Assembly: GCA_008330645.1 (NCBI GenBank) | Contig: VLTN01000069.1 | Location: 62,001-126,000 of the forward strand | DNA length: 64,000 nt | Source: Cafeteria roenbergensis | Lineage: Eukaryota > Sar > Bigyra > Bicosoecida > Cafeteriaceae | Direction of reading: 5' to 3' | Shown: in pieces, positions 53,604-63,205 of the stretch | Position numbering within the stretch: position 1 is the stretch's first letter | How the letters are laid out: each line of letters starts with the position of its first letter | Made by a program: the position numbers and the translations under genes | Notes under the pieces: model-generated | What the model was told of the DNA's origin: nothing | Databases searched by the model: none | The model's input: the letters and a program-made list of their open reading frames with translations, nothing else

Positions 53604-53920
53604 GATGTTGCCTGCCACCTCGCCCCTGCGGCATGGTGGGGTGTGAGAGGGCAATGCAAAGCAGACAATTCAAGCGCCGGCCAACGGCCGCCGGTGCCGC
53701 CAGAACGAGCGTGTGGTCCCACTGCTCACGGCACGGCATCGTCATGAATCTCCATGGCCATGACACGCCTGGAACCGGCCTGGGCAGAAGTGCGCGAGCG
53801 TGGGCGCGGCGAGGCAGCCACAGCAAGCGCCTGCGCGGTGGGGCTCTGCCCTTGGTCCGAGGCGGCCCTCGACGGGCACTCCCGGCAGCAAGCGGCAGCC
53901 CACGCCGAGTGCGGGTCGCC
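53604..53920. promoter_or_regulatory. Divergent promoter region, ZMYND10 / MED17-like
   Basis: If translation of the MED17-like gene begins at 53921, these 317 bases hold the promoters and 5' UTRs of both divergent genes. If it begins at 53633, the two ATGs are only 29 bases apart. No core promoter motif was recognised. Confidence 0.4.
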
Positions 53921-54320
53921 ATGGAGCTCTCCTCCGAGGACGTGGTGGCCCTTCAGCGCTATGACATGCTTGCAGCACACGGCTTCGCTCGGGCCGCCGC
54001 CTCTGCTCGCTCATCGCCTCAAGGCCCGGAGTCCTCAAGCGGCCCTGAGCCCACCAGCTCTCGGGTGGACGCTGATGCGAAGCGGGACAAGCTGGCGAGG
54101 GCAGCCGAGCATCTCAAGCAGGCCAACTTTGAGCTGGCCATGCTCGTGGACGTGGTGCGTCGAGCCGGCTTGGGCCGAGACTCTCGGCTGTCAGGCCCTG
54201 GCAGCAATCTGCTGGCGCTGGGCTTCGCCCCGAAGGACGGCGCGACCGACGAGATCGTGGTGCCACCGCGTGCGGATTCGGACGACCCCGAGTCGGGAGC
54301 AGACGCTGAAGCAGCCCAGG

Positions 54321-54359
<39 letters not shown>

Positions 54360-56824
54360 CGGCAGAGGCTGGTGCGGCCGGCGCCGCGTCCGCAGCGCCC
54401 GGCCCGCAGGACCTGGCGCACGCCGAGCCTGCTCCGCTCGTTGTCTCGTCGCTGCAGGTGGCTGCGCTCCGGAAGCGAGCCACACTCGGGCGCGTGGCCT
54501 CCAGGCTGAGGCTGGCTGCAAGCGCGGTCAGGGCGCAGTCATCACTGTCCTCCGGCTGGCTCGCGGCCGCGCAGTCCCTTGCAGCGTGCTGGGCCAGCGG
54601 CTGCGTGTCCCCAGCGGCCGCCGGCGCCGCAGCGGCAGCTACCGTCGCGAGGAGCCGCGCAGCTCTGCTCGCGGGCTGTGTCGCCGACGCCTCCGCCGCC
54701 TGCGCCCGCTCGCAGCCGACCACGGCGGAGTTCGCGGCGGGCCTCCTTGCGTGGCTGGCCGACAACCCCTCCGTGCCGAGGAGCACCGGTGGAAGGGCCT
54801 CCCCCCCTGCCTGGCTCGCGTGCGTGGAGGCCGCTGCTGCTAGCCGCCAGCAGTCCGCTGCTGCGCCTGGCGCCGCAGCGGGCGCCCCGCCCCCGCTCCT
54901 AGGCATCCCCTACGACCGCCGTCGCGCCTCCCGCGCCGCTGCTCAGGCCGCCCGCTGGCACCCCGCCACAGCGGCGGCGGCCCTCCCCGAGGCAACAGCC
55001 GCGCTCGGCACCTCCCCCCCGCTCTCGGCAGCCGAGGCAGAGTCGGCCGCCCCCTCCACCACTGCCACGCTGCTTGCCGTGGCGTCGTTCCGGGCGCAAG
55101 CCGCCTCGCCGCTCGACGCCCCCTGCCTCCCCACGGCCGCGCTGGTGCCACTGACGCGTGACCCCACCACCGGCGCCTTGGCGGCGGCAAGCCCGATCCT
55201 GCCGCCGGCTGCCACAGCGCAGCAGGTGCTGCAGAGCCACTGGCGCATCCGCGTCGACGTCATCGGCCCGGCGTCGTGGGTTGAAGCTTGCGCCGCCGCC
55301 CGCCCCCACGAGCCCTGCGCAGCCCCCGCCCCCCCCACGGCCGCCGCTCTGGATAGGGAGGGCGCCGTCGTCCTCGGGCGGGCCACCTGCCGTCTCGTGC
55401 CGGTGCTGCCGTCCGGCACCGGCTCCGCGTCGGCCGACGCTGCCGCGGGCCGCCCTAGCTCCGCCGCCACCGCCGCCGCGTCCTCCGCCGTGCGCAGCCT
55501 GCTCTCCACAGCGTGCGCCTTGGCAGCGATGGAGGCTGCGGTTTCGTGGTCTATGGAGGCGTCCGGTAGCGCGTGTGCCGATGCCGCGGCGCGGTCGGGG
55601 CCGCTCAACGCCGCCACCAGCACGGGCCCGCTGGGCGCTGCCTGGTTGCTCTCCCGTGTCGGCAGGGGCGCGGCGGCGTCCGCGCGCGGGTCGGGCGACG
55701 GGGCGGCAGAGGCCCTGGCCGCCGCCTGTGTCGACGCGGCGGCAGCCGCCTCGCAGAGGGCTGCCACCGCTCGGGGCTGCGCATCGCTGCCCGCGACGCC
55801 GGTGGGACACACTGCGATTCCCGCCGAGGACGACGGGCGGGCCGGGGCTCTGCCGGCGCTTGAGCTGCCCCTGGGCGGCGCCGCATCCCGGCTGCAGCTG
55901 CGGGTGGTGGTCGAGCCCGCGCCCCCGGAGCCGCTGGGGGCGGCCAGGGCAGCCGGCGGCTCGAGCAAACGGGTGACTGTCGGGTGGTCGGGCTCGTTGC
56001 TGGCCGGCCGCTGCAGCGGGCGGGTCGCGCTGGAGGGCTGCACCTCCGCCGTGGACGTGGCGGACGCGGCGGTGCCGTGGGCCGCCGCCTCTGCCGCCGC
56101 CGCCCTCTCGTCGCTGCTGCGGTGGACGGACGGCGCGACGGCGGCAGGGCCTCACCTCGCGGCGCCCACATCCTCCTCCTCCTCATCCTCGCCATCCTCC
56201 TCCTCGTCCTCATCCTCATCCTCATCCTCATCCTCGTCGAGATCGGCTCGGCCGCCTCGAACTGACGAGGCGCCAGTCAGCCAGTCGGCGAGCGGCCACA
56301 GCCACGGGGGGGGCGCGGCAACAGGGGCTGTGGGCACGCTGGAGGCGCCGCCCACGCCCGCCCCGTCTGGCGGGGGCTTTGCGAGGCCCACGCTACTGCA
56401 AGCCCTCCTCCGGGCACGGCGCTGGGCGGTGGTGGGCGCCGCGGCAGCGGCGGCGCAGCGGGTCGGGCTGCGCGTGGTGTGCGCGGCGACGTCTGTGCGT
56501 GCAGCTGTGACGGAGCCCGCAGGCGAGGAGGCGTCGCCAGCTCTGAGCATCTGCGGGGCAGACGGCTCGAGCCTGGCCCCGGCGCAACGGCTGAAGGTCT
56601 CAGAGGCACAGGCAAGCCGCGTGGCAGCGATTGCTGGCTGGCAGCGCTGGTGGCTGGACAGGACGCTTCCTGTGCGCTTGGCTGCGGCAGGTGTCACGGC
56701 GGTCGCAGGGGACCCCCCGGGTGGGGAGGAGGGGCTGACACTGCGGCCGTCCTCGCTTGGATCCGCATGCGAGGCATCCGAGGCGATTGAGGCGTCGCTG
56801 CTTGCATTGGGCCCGGCTGCGTGA
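53921..56824 (+). CDS. MED17: Probable Mediator complex subunit 17
   Basis: MED17 is a central subunit of the Mediator head that links RNA polymerase II to transcription factors. The frame is open from an ATG at 53633, but the ATG at 53921 (context gtcgccATGG, MELSSEDVVALQRYDMLAAH) is the more natural start, giving 967 residues. Two patches resemble plant MED17: LARAAEHLKQANFELAMLVD followed by VVRRAG (compare LQLAHQELSVIIDLI), and KRATLGRVASRLRLAASAVR followed by LAAAQSLAACW (compare the plant segment ending LIRLQRNWK). The rest is Ala/Ser-rich with two poly-Ser tracts and beta-strand-like patches (HWRIRVDVIG, SRLQLRVVV). Similarity is weak and judged from memory, so another helical nuclear protein is possible. 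It is divergent from ZMYND10. An extra micro-exon at ATG 53633 (GTGAGA donor at 53643) is conceivable. Confidence 0.6.
54323..54358 (+). repeat. (AGC)12 microsatellite, poly-Ser
   Basis: Twelve perfect AGC triplets code a serine run in the MED17-like protein, just after an acidic stretch. Likely length-variable between strains. Confidence 0.9.
56170..56238 (+). repeat. TCC/TCA microsatellite, poly-Ser
   Basis: An imperfect run of TCC, TCA and TCG triplets codes about 20 serines in the C-terminal half of the MED17-like protein. The mixed synonymous codons suggest an older tract than the pure AGC run upstream. Confidence 0.85.
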
Positions 56825-57150
56825 CGGGCGGCGTCGCTCCGTGCCAACGAACCGCCATGGTGGCGCGGTGGGGCCCCCAAACGCGCCCGTGTGGCATGCG
56901 CAGTGCGAGTACTTGCCGAAAACACAAAACGATCAGCGTTGGTGGCGCCTCGTGTTGGTCGGGTCGGCGGCTACAGAGTCCCCATTGCCTATCGAGACAA
57001 GCATGCAGAGCAAGCCATCGAAGCAAGCTCCAACACGTGGGCGACAGTCTGACAAGTCCACAACCGGGGCGTGGTCCCGCATCAAAACAAATCAACGCCT
57101 GGCAAGCCAGGAACATGCCGCAGCGGCAGTGGCGCTGCGGCACACTCGAA
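56825..57150. other. Convergent intergenic region
   Basis: A 326-base gap between the stop of the MED17-like gene (plus) and the stop of the four-TM gene (minus). It is visibly richer in A and T than the neighbouring coding sequence. No repeat or RNA gene was recognised. Confidence 0.45.
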
Positions 57151-58212
57151 TCACGGCAACGCTTGGGGCTCTCCGGCTGGCGACGCCGCGCGCGCCTGCT
57201 CAGCGCCCGAAACATCAGACGCTGCTTTTCCGGCAGCATATGCTGCATCAATGTCCTCCCCGCGGCCCCAGCGCTGCAGCTCTCCGAAGGAGAACGGGAA
57301 GGCCGGGGCGATGCCTGATTTGCGTTGCCTCTTGAGCGCGGACACGAGCCACTCGGCACTTGATTTGGCAAGGGAGTGGCCTCGGGATGTCATCTCAGTC
57401 GCTTTGCCGCGCGCCGTCATCGACGCGACCCGGCTTGACGTGGATCCGAGCCCCGCTTGAGTCGGCGAGCCTGACTCGGAAGCCGTCTCGGACGCGCCGT
57501 CGCTGCGAACCAGATCCACGTCGCCCGGCCCGGCAGCCACGCCATGCGAGGAAGCCTGCGGCGAGCCCGTGCCAGCTTCGGTCGCTGGCGAGGCGCCCAC
57601 CGGCGACTCCGCTGCCGCTGCCGCTCTGGCCGCGGCCACCGAGGCGGCGTGCGCTTGGTTCATCTTGGCGGCCTTTGCGCGGTCCGAGCGGTAGCGAAAA
57701 CAGAACTTGACGACGGCGGTGAGCAGGAAGATGTAGGTCCAGCTTTGCAGCAGCGACAAGCCGAAGACTGTCGCGTACTCTTCCAGCGGCTGCGAGCCGA
57801 GCAGCGCGCAGAGCAGGACTGTCACGCCGCTCACGGCAATTGCGGCCAAGAACAAGCAGATGACGAAGCACTTTCCGACGATGGAGGCGGCTGCGCGCTT
57901 GTTTCCCCCCTCGAGGTCCCCCCAAAGCCGGTCATCGGCTGTGATGCACATGGACATGATCAGCGTCACGACGGCCATTAGAACGGACGCAACGAAGCTA
58001 GCAATGAAGGAACCGGCATGCTCGAGCCTCGACTGCGCGGCGGCGGGGCCGAACAGCTCTCCCAACGCGGTGGAAATTGCGAACTGCAGGCTGGTCGTCG
58101 TCAGCAGCAGAACCAGCCTCGCGCGCCGCGAAAACGGGTGCTTCGGGTGGGCCAAGAGCAAGCTCAGCAGCGCATGCGAATTGCAGCAGTAGAACCAGAA
58201 CTGCTCCCACAT
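57151..58212 (-). CDS. Four-TM membrane protein of unknown function
   Basis: A single exon encodes 353 residues from the ATG at 58210-58212 (MWEQFWFYCCNSHALLSLLL). Frame is open further upstream, but that part has no protein-like pattern. The N-terminal motif, with SHALLSLLLAHPKHPFSRRA just before the first helix, resembles a group of multi-pass proteins I recall from large protist gene families; I cannot name a function. Four hydrophobic helices are visible: LVLLLTTTSLQFAISTAL, FIASFVASVLMAVVTLIMSM, CFVICLFLAAIAVSGVTVLL and VFGLSLLQSWTYIFLLTAVV. After KFCFRYRSDRAKAAK comes a ~160-residue Ser/Ala/Gly-rich tail, predicted cytosolic by its basic start, with a conserved-looking patch (SAEWLVSALKRQRKSG, then FPFSFGELQRWGRGE) that could bind a partner or be phosphorylated. 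It is convergent with the MED17-like gene. Confidence 0.75.
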   Translation of the reverse strand: MWEQFWFYCCNSHALLSLLLAHPKHPFSRRARLVLLLTTTSLQFAISTALGELFGPAAAQSRLEHAGSFIASFVASVLMAVVTLIMSMCITADDRLWGDLEGGNKRAAASIVGKCFVICLFLAAIAVSGVTVLLCALLGSQPLEEYATVFGLSLLQSWTYIFLLTAVVKFCFRYRSDRAKAAKMNQAHAASVAAARAAAAAESPVGASPATEAGTGSPQASSHGVAAGPGDVDLVRSDGASETASESGSPTQAGLGSTSSRVASMTARGKATEMTSRGHSLAKSSAEWLVSALKRQRKSGIAPAFPFSFGELQRWGRGEDIDAAYAAGKAASDVSGAEQARAASPAGEPQALP

Positions 58213-59026
58213 GCTGGCGTCCTGCGATGAATCGGTTGGACAGGACACACGGCCAGGTAGGTCGCCCGGATGCAACGAACTTGCCCGGGCGCAGCGACCG
58301 GTTGTACGCGCCAAGCAAATCTCGGCATCGCGCCCCTGCCGGGACGCACCTCGCCCCAAAACGCTCGCCCGCCGAGAAGCTCGGCGCGGTACATGCCGAC
58401 ACGCTCCACCCGCCGGCTCTTGCCGGCAAGCTGCGGCATGCCTCGCCTCGGCATGATGGTCAGCCTTATCCAGACTCCTGGTGGCGCTGCTGTTGCAGGC
58501 CGCCGTGTCCGGCCGGGATCCGCCCTCCCGGCTCGCCTCTGGAAATCGGACGCGTTCAGTCACCGCCGGCAGAGAGCTGCGGCGGCAGCGGGCAGCGCGC
58601 AGGGGCGCTGGCAAGGAGTGGCCGTCCCACCAGTCCGACAGAGCCGCACCCGGCGCCCAGTCAGCTGCGGAAGCACGAACGTGCGACCTCGCGGTCGCAG
58701 AAGCCCCGGCAATCCCCGTGCAGGCCTTTGCGGCCAGGATGGCCGCAAATGCCTTGCAGTCGTGGGCGAGCTGCTAGCCCGAGCAGGGTGGCGGGCCGCG
58801 AGACCAGCCGACTTGGCTCGGTTGCTTTCGCTGTTGCGTGGCAAATTTTGACGCTGTTCGAGGCAGGGCGCCACGCCGGTGCCACGGCAAGGCAGCGAAT
58901 AAAAGTGTGCATGTGTTGAGAGGGAGGGGCAGGGCGGGGATGCGTTCGCGCGCGCGCCGCAGCGCACGCAATCCGCCTGCTCCGAGGCAGCGTTCGAGCG
59001 CTGATCGGGCGCAACTGCAGCTGCAG
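58213..59026. other. Intergenic, upstream of four-TM gene
   Basis: At 814 bases this is the longest gap in the window. Both flanking genes are on the minus strand, so it should hold the 3' UTR of the MAPEG gene and the promoter and 5' UTR of the four-TM gene. An AATAAAA string at 58898-58904 lies on the plus strand and so is not a poly(A) signal for either neighbour; read on minus it is TTTTATT. I saw no conserved coding pattern or RNA gene. Confidence 0.45.
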
Positions 59027-59437
59027 TCACTGCGCCAAGCCCACCAGGCAACGAACGCCCAGCCCGACGATGGCAAGGTAGAACGTGGTCATGCCGGCCA
59101 TCTTGGTCCAGTGGAACTGCCTCAGCCCCAGGATGATCATGCCGGCGCGGTGCACAGTGATTCCGACTGCGCCGGCGGCAGCGACATAGCCCGCAAACTC
59201 GGCGAGCGGCCCGCGGGCTCCGAGCACCACGTCGCTGCTGATAATGCACAGCGCCGCGTACGCCCCGATCCACTCCGAGAGGTTGCCGTGGGCCCTCTGG
59301 AAGCGAGCCGCCATGCCGTCGGGGTCCTTGGGACCCTTGCTGCCGTACTCGCCGCCAAGCCTGAAGAAGGAGGTGCGCAGCCCCAGCAGCGCGAGGAGCA
59401 AGCACAGCCACGCAGTGCTCAGGAGCTCGAGCTGCAT
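59027..59437 (-). CDS. MAPEG-family membrane protein (microsomal GST-like)
   Basis: MAPEG proteins are small four-helix membrane enzymes, often glutathione transferases or peroxidases acting on lipophilic substrates. A single exon encodes 136 residues from the ATG at 59435-59437, a normal size for the family. Helix 1 is LLSTAWLCLLLALLGL. The family signature follows: FQRAHGNLSEWIGAYAALCI, with the Arg, His-Gly-Asn and Glu that bind glutathione in relatives. Helices 3 and 4 contain EFAGYVAAAGAVGITVHRAG and TTFYLAIVGLGVRCLVGLA. Its nearest relatives are probably the short bacterial YecN-like MAPEG proteins, from the look of the motif. It is head-to-head with cardiolipin synthase, 235 bp apart. 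Confidence 0.82.
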   Translation of the reverse strand: MQLELLSTAWLCLLLALLGLRTSFFRLGGEYGSKGPKDPDGMAARFQRAHGNLSEWIGAYAALCIISSDVVLGARGPLAEFAGYVAAAGAVGITVHRAGMIILGLRQFHWTKMAGMTTFYLAIVGLGVRCLVGLAQ

Positions 59438-59672
59438 CGCGCACGTGCCCCAGCGATGCGGCGGGTGGGAGCGCGCGCGGCCGGGCGCAACCGGCGCCGC
59501 AGCGGCCACGGGCGCTGCCCGACAGCTCTGCCGCCTCTGCTTGCTTGTGTTGTGCCATCGGCGCCGAACCGGCCTCGGCGGCCTGCCGCGGCTGCTGAGC
59601 CCGAGACCGGCGCCGCGGGGCACACCCGGCAACGGGTGCGCAGTGTCGCTGGCTTGCTCTGCGCGTGGAGCG
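59438..59672. promoter_or_regulatory. Divergent promoter region, MAPEG / cardiolipin synthase
   Basis: These 235 bases separate the ATGs of two divergent membrane-enzyme genes and must carry both promoters. No specific element was recognised. Confidence 0.45.
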
Positions 59673-60698
59673 ATGGAAACCCGGGTCGGTGTCGCGACGT
59701 GGGCGTCGACGATGAGCGTGCTGGCGCGGCAACAGCAGTCGAGCGCGCAGCCCCTCTCGAGGCGCTGGGCCGGCGGCGGCTCTCGCTGGTGGCAGCAGCG
59801 GCCGCGGGGCGAGCCCCCCAGCGTGGTGCCCCCCGAGGCGCTCACGCACTTGCGGGACTGCCTGGTGTCGTCGTGGACGCAGCCGCAGGAGCCGGGGGGA
59901 AGCACGCGCTGGTTCTCCTCGTCCCAGTCTTTGCTGGCCCGAGCGGTCCGCAAGCAGCGCCGCTCGGCGAGCGCTGCCGCGCCCGCGCCCAAGGACGAGG
60001 GCGAGGAGCAGGACTTGATGCGAATGCCGGGCGCGGACATGCCAGAGGAGCTTGCGCGGCGGGAGACGGTGTTCGGGACCATCCCAAACATCATGACAGT
60101 CGCACGACTTGCTTCGACGGCCCCGCTTTGCTACTTGGTGGCGACCGGCCACATGACGGCCGCGTGTGGGCTGTTTATGGTGTCGGGGGCGCTTGACTTT
60201 GCCGATGGCGCCATCGCGAGGCGCTTCCCGAGCCAGGCGAGCGTGCTCGGGTCCTTCCTTGACCCCTTTGCTGACAAGGTTCTCATCGCGGGGACCACGG
60301 TTGCCCTCACCGCATCCGGCTACCTGTCCCCCTGGGTCACGGGTGTCATCTTGTCGCGCGACGCGGGGCTGATTGGGGCCGGGTTCATCTACAGGGCGCT
60401 CACGCGCGCGCCGGGCTCGGCCTTTTTCTCGACCACCACGAGCGACAGCTTCCAGGTGACGCCATCGCGCCTCTCCAAGGCGAACATGGCCGCGCAGGTG
60501 GGCCTCGTTGCCCTGGCCCTTGGCAGCGGTGCTGGCCTCGTGGATGCCGTGACCGCGCCCGGCGTGGGGAGCGTCGCCGTGGACGCTGTGAGCGTGCTGG
60601 TGGCTGGGACCACCCTCGCCTCCTGGTACGGCTACGCCCGCACACCTGCCTTTGCGCGCTTCGTGCGCCTCTTGCGGGAGCGCATGGCTGGCAAGTGA
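59673..60698 (+). CDS. CLS1: Cardiolipin synthase (CDP-alcohol phosphatidyltransferase)
   Basis: The eukaryotic-type enzyme joins CDP-diacylglycerol and phosphatidylglycerol to make cardiolipin in the mitochondrial inner membrane. A single exon encodes 341 residues from the ATG at 59673 (59712 is an alternative). The first ~100 residues are Arg/Ser/Ala-rich with RWFSSSQSLLARAVRKQRRS, typical of a mitochondrial presequence. The catalytic core follows: TIPNIMTVARLASTAPLCYL, then DFADGAIARRFPSQASVLGS and FLDPFADKVLIAGT. Together these fulfil the D-x2-D-G-x2-A-R-x8-9-G-x3-D-x3-D signature of the family with every Asp present. Several membrane helices follow (LIGAGFIYRAL; AAQVGLVALALGSGAGLVDA; VSVLVAGTTLASWYGYA). 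Length and order match fungal and animal Crd1/CRLS1; a phosphatidylglycerophosphate synthase is less likely. Confidence 0.92.
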   Translation: METRVGVATWASTMSVLARQQQSSAQPLSRRWAGGGSRWWQQRPRGEPPSVVPPEALTHLRDCLVSSWTQPQEPGGSTRWFSSSQSLLARAVRKQRRSASAAAPAPKDEGEEQDLMRMPGADMPEELARRETVFGTIPNIMTVARLASTAPLCYLVATGHMTAACGLFMVSGALDFADGAIARRFPSQASVLGSFLDPFADKVLIAGTTVALTASGYLSPWVTGVILSRDAGLIGAGFIYRALTRAPGSAFFSTTTSDSFQVTPSRLSKANMAAQVGLVALALGSGAGLVDAVTAPGVGSVAVDAVSVLVAGTTLASWYGYARTPAFARFVRLLRERMAGK

Positions 60699-60991
60699 CA
60701 GCTGCCCGCCAAGCCGCGGCGTTGCCGCTGCAAGACCGACGTTGCTCTGCGGTCAGGCGTCGCGCGACGAGGCCCCGAGTCGCCTTCGGGAGAGCGTGCG
60801 CCGGCCACTGCGTGGTGTGAGAGCGGCTGTGTGCTCGCTGTGCATGAGCGTGTGGAACCTTGCGACTGTGGCCCCTGCCTTGAGAGCGCGCCAGACGCGA
60901 GCAACTTTGCTCGGAGCACGAGCACGCAGGGGAGACGTCAACGCAAGCGGCGGCTCTGCCCACGGCCTCCTGCGACACCCCCGGGGCCCGA

Positions 60992-62963
60992 TCACGTTCG
61001 GGGGACCCACTCCACCCCTACGAAGCCCCCAGAGGCGGCCCTAAAGAGCCGGTCGCGCAGCGCGTCCGCCCCGTCCGCGCTCCCGGCGGCCGCGCGCAGC
61101 GGGTCACCCAGGAGCACCGCCCGCGCCCCCGGCACGGCCTCGGCCCACCGCAGAGCCGCAAACACGCTCCGCTGGCACGCACCCACCGCCACCCCGGCAG
61201 AGCTCGCCCCCTCCGCGGCCGGGGGGGCGGCGCTGCCGGCAGAGCCTGCTGTCCAGTCCGCCGCGGAGTCGTCCAGGCAGCGGTACGCAAGCGGGGAGCC
61301 ACGGGCCGGCCCTGCAGAGGGGCCCAGGCCGAGGGAGCTCAGTTGGCCTGCGATGTCGAGAACGACGCACTCCTCCAACGGCACCGCGGGCACCCGCGCC
61401 CCCTCCAGCGGGTGAACGCGCCACGCCCCCGCGGCCCCAGCACCCGCCCCAGCACCGGCGCCGGCACCGGCATCGGCACCGGCACCGGCCGGCCGCCGCA
61501 CCCACGCCACCAGCGCAGCGGGCACGTCCGGCGCGTAGTGGGTCAGCAGCTGCCCCGGCGCCTCCAATCCCGCCCCCGCCTCGGCCTCGGCCTGCGCAGC
61601 CTCCATTGCGGCGGCCTCCGCGGCCGTGGGCGCCGCGGCAGAAGCAGCAGCTGCGCGCGGCGCCTCCGTCGACGGCGTCATGGCCGGTGCGGCGCCCTGC
61701 GACTGCGCCGCCCGGCCCACCACCTCCACCTCCACACCCTCGATTCCCGCCGCCACAAGCGCCTTGGCCAGTCCCGCCAGCGGCGCCCCGCCCCGCCGGA
61801 ACACCCGGAGGCGCCGGCCCTCCTCGGCGATCCCCACCACAGTGCTCTCGATCCCGACGGTGCACGCGCTCTGTGGCCCTGCCGCTGGCTCTGCGGGGAG
61901 CTCTGCCGGCATGGAAGGGTCCACGACCCCGATGGGGCAGTGGCCAAGGTCGGCGAGGACGTGCGCCGCTGATGTGGGGCTGACGTGGCCGAAGCGGTTG
62001 GCAGACGGCGCAGCGACCGGGATGTCAGCAGCGCGCAGCAGAGCAAGAGCCACGGGGTCCGCGGGGACGCGGACGCCAACGAAGCCTGTGCTGGCCGTGA
62101 CTGCGGTTCGGAGGAGGGGGGGGGAGAGGGGGAGGGCACGGGCAGCCCGGCACGGGGTTGGGTTTTCGCTGCTTTGCATCCTCGGCTGCTGCCGGGGGGC
62201 GGGCAGCCGGGGCAACACGGTGCCAAAGCGCTTGCGCAACGAGTGGCCGCCAAGGCTGGGCCCATGCTCACCGAGCCCTGGCACGCAGTCCGCTGCCGGT
62301 CCGACAAGCGTGAGCGGTCCCGGCCAGAAAGCAGCCGCGAGCGCGTCAAACACTGCCGATGCGCCCGCATCCAGCTTCAGTAGCTGGCGCGCCTGAGAGG
62401 CGGTGGGCACGTGCACGATGAGCGGATCGGACAAAGGCCGCCCCTTGAATTCGAAGACACGAAGAATTGCCGCCTCGTCGAGAGCGTGGGCTCCCAGGCC
62501 GAAGACGGTTTCTGCGCGACAACCAGCGGCAGCGAGGGCGCGGGCACGCCCGGCTTGTTGGGTGAGCAGGAGGGTTGGGGAGGCCAGGGCAACGGTGGGG
62601 GGGGGGAGGAGAGGCCTCCCGGTCGGGCAGCAAGCGGCGCGTGGTGAGGAGAGGCGCGCCCGACGAGGAACAAAGCGACTCGAAGTCATTTGCCCCTCGT
62701 CGGCTGCAGACAGACGAAGCCACAACCGGTGCCAGATGAATGAGCTCCACCCAGAGCACACACCAATGCCGGCCACCGTGGGGCAAGGGGGGGGGCTGGA
62801 GAATGCGTCCCGAGCGCGCCTGACCGTGAAATTTTCTGTGCCTCTCACCTGTGGGAAAGGCCACGCACTTTCCAGCGCGCAGCCACTCTCCGGCCTTGGC
62901 CAGGCCTGCAGCATCGGCGCGGAATGTCGTGGCGATGCGGCCCGCGGCGGCGGCCACCGCCAT
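60992..62963 (-). CDS. SUA5: Threonylcarbamoyl-AMP synthase, Sua5/YrdC family
   Basis: Sua5 makes threonylcarbamoyl-AMP from threonine, bicarbonate and ATP for the t6A37 modification of ANN-decoding tRNAs. Three exons, 62963-62849, 62511-62272 and 62100-60992, give 487 residues. Introns are 337 and 171 nt with GTGAGA and GTGAGC donors. The first junction restores CVAFPTETVFGLGAHALDE, the YrdC signature. Others are RVFEFKGRPLSDPLIVHV (KxRP motif), FWPGPLTLVG, STGFVGVRVPADP, VAAPSANRFGHVSPT and GIESTVVGI. The Sua5 C-terminal domain is present, with APGQLLTHYAPDVPAALV matching SPGMKYKHYAP and a longer Gly/Ala-rich linker. An in-frame ATG at 63110 would add 49 residues, Arg-rich with few acids (MWMWERALRLAASCSARAAC), resembling a mitochondrial presequence. 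Intron 2 is a multiple of three with no in-frame stop, so its retention would only insert residues. Confidence 0.93.
61438..61492 (-). repeat. GGYGCC hexamer run (Gly-Ala repeat) in SUA5
   Basis: A short imperfect hexanucleotide run codes alternating Gly-Ala in the linker after the APGQLLTHYAP motif of the Sua5 protein. It is a likely flexible, length-variable insertion. Confidence 0.75.
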
Positions 62964-63205
62964 GGCTGGACTCCGGTGTGCGTGTGTTGCCACACGCAAG
63001 CGGCAGCAAGACCACGTCATCCGAGGCCGCGCCTCGTCGGGACGCGCACGGCACGCAGCTCGCGCGGAACACGACGCGGCAAGCCGAAGCGCGCGCTCCC
63101 ACATCCACATTCACAGCCTCAATAACGAAAGACCGGCGCGAGGGCAGGCCCTTCAGCCAGGGCCGCCGCTGCAGCCTCGGAGTACAAGCAAACCCGTTTG
63201 ACGGC

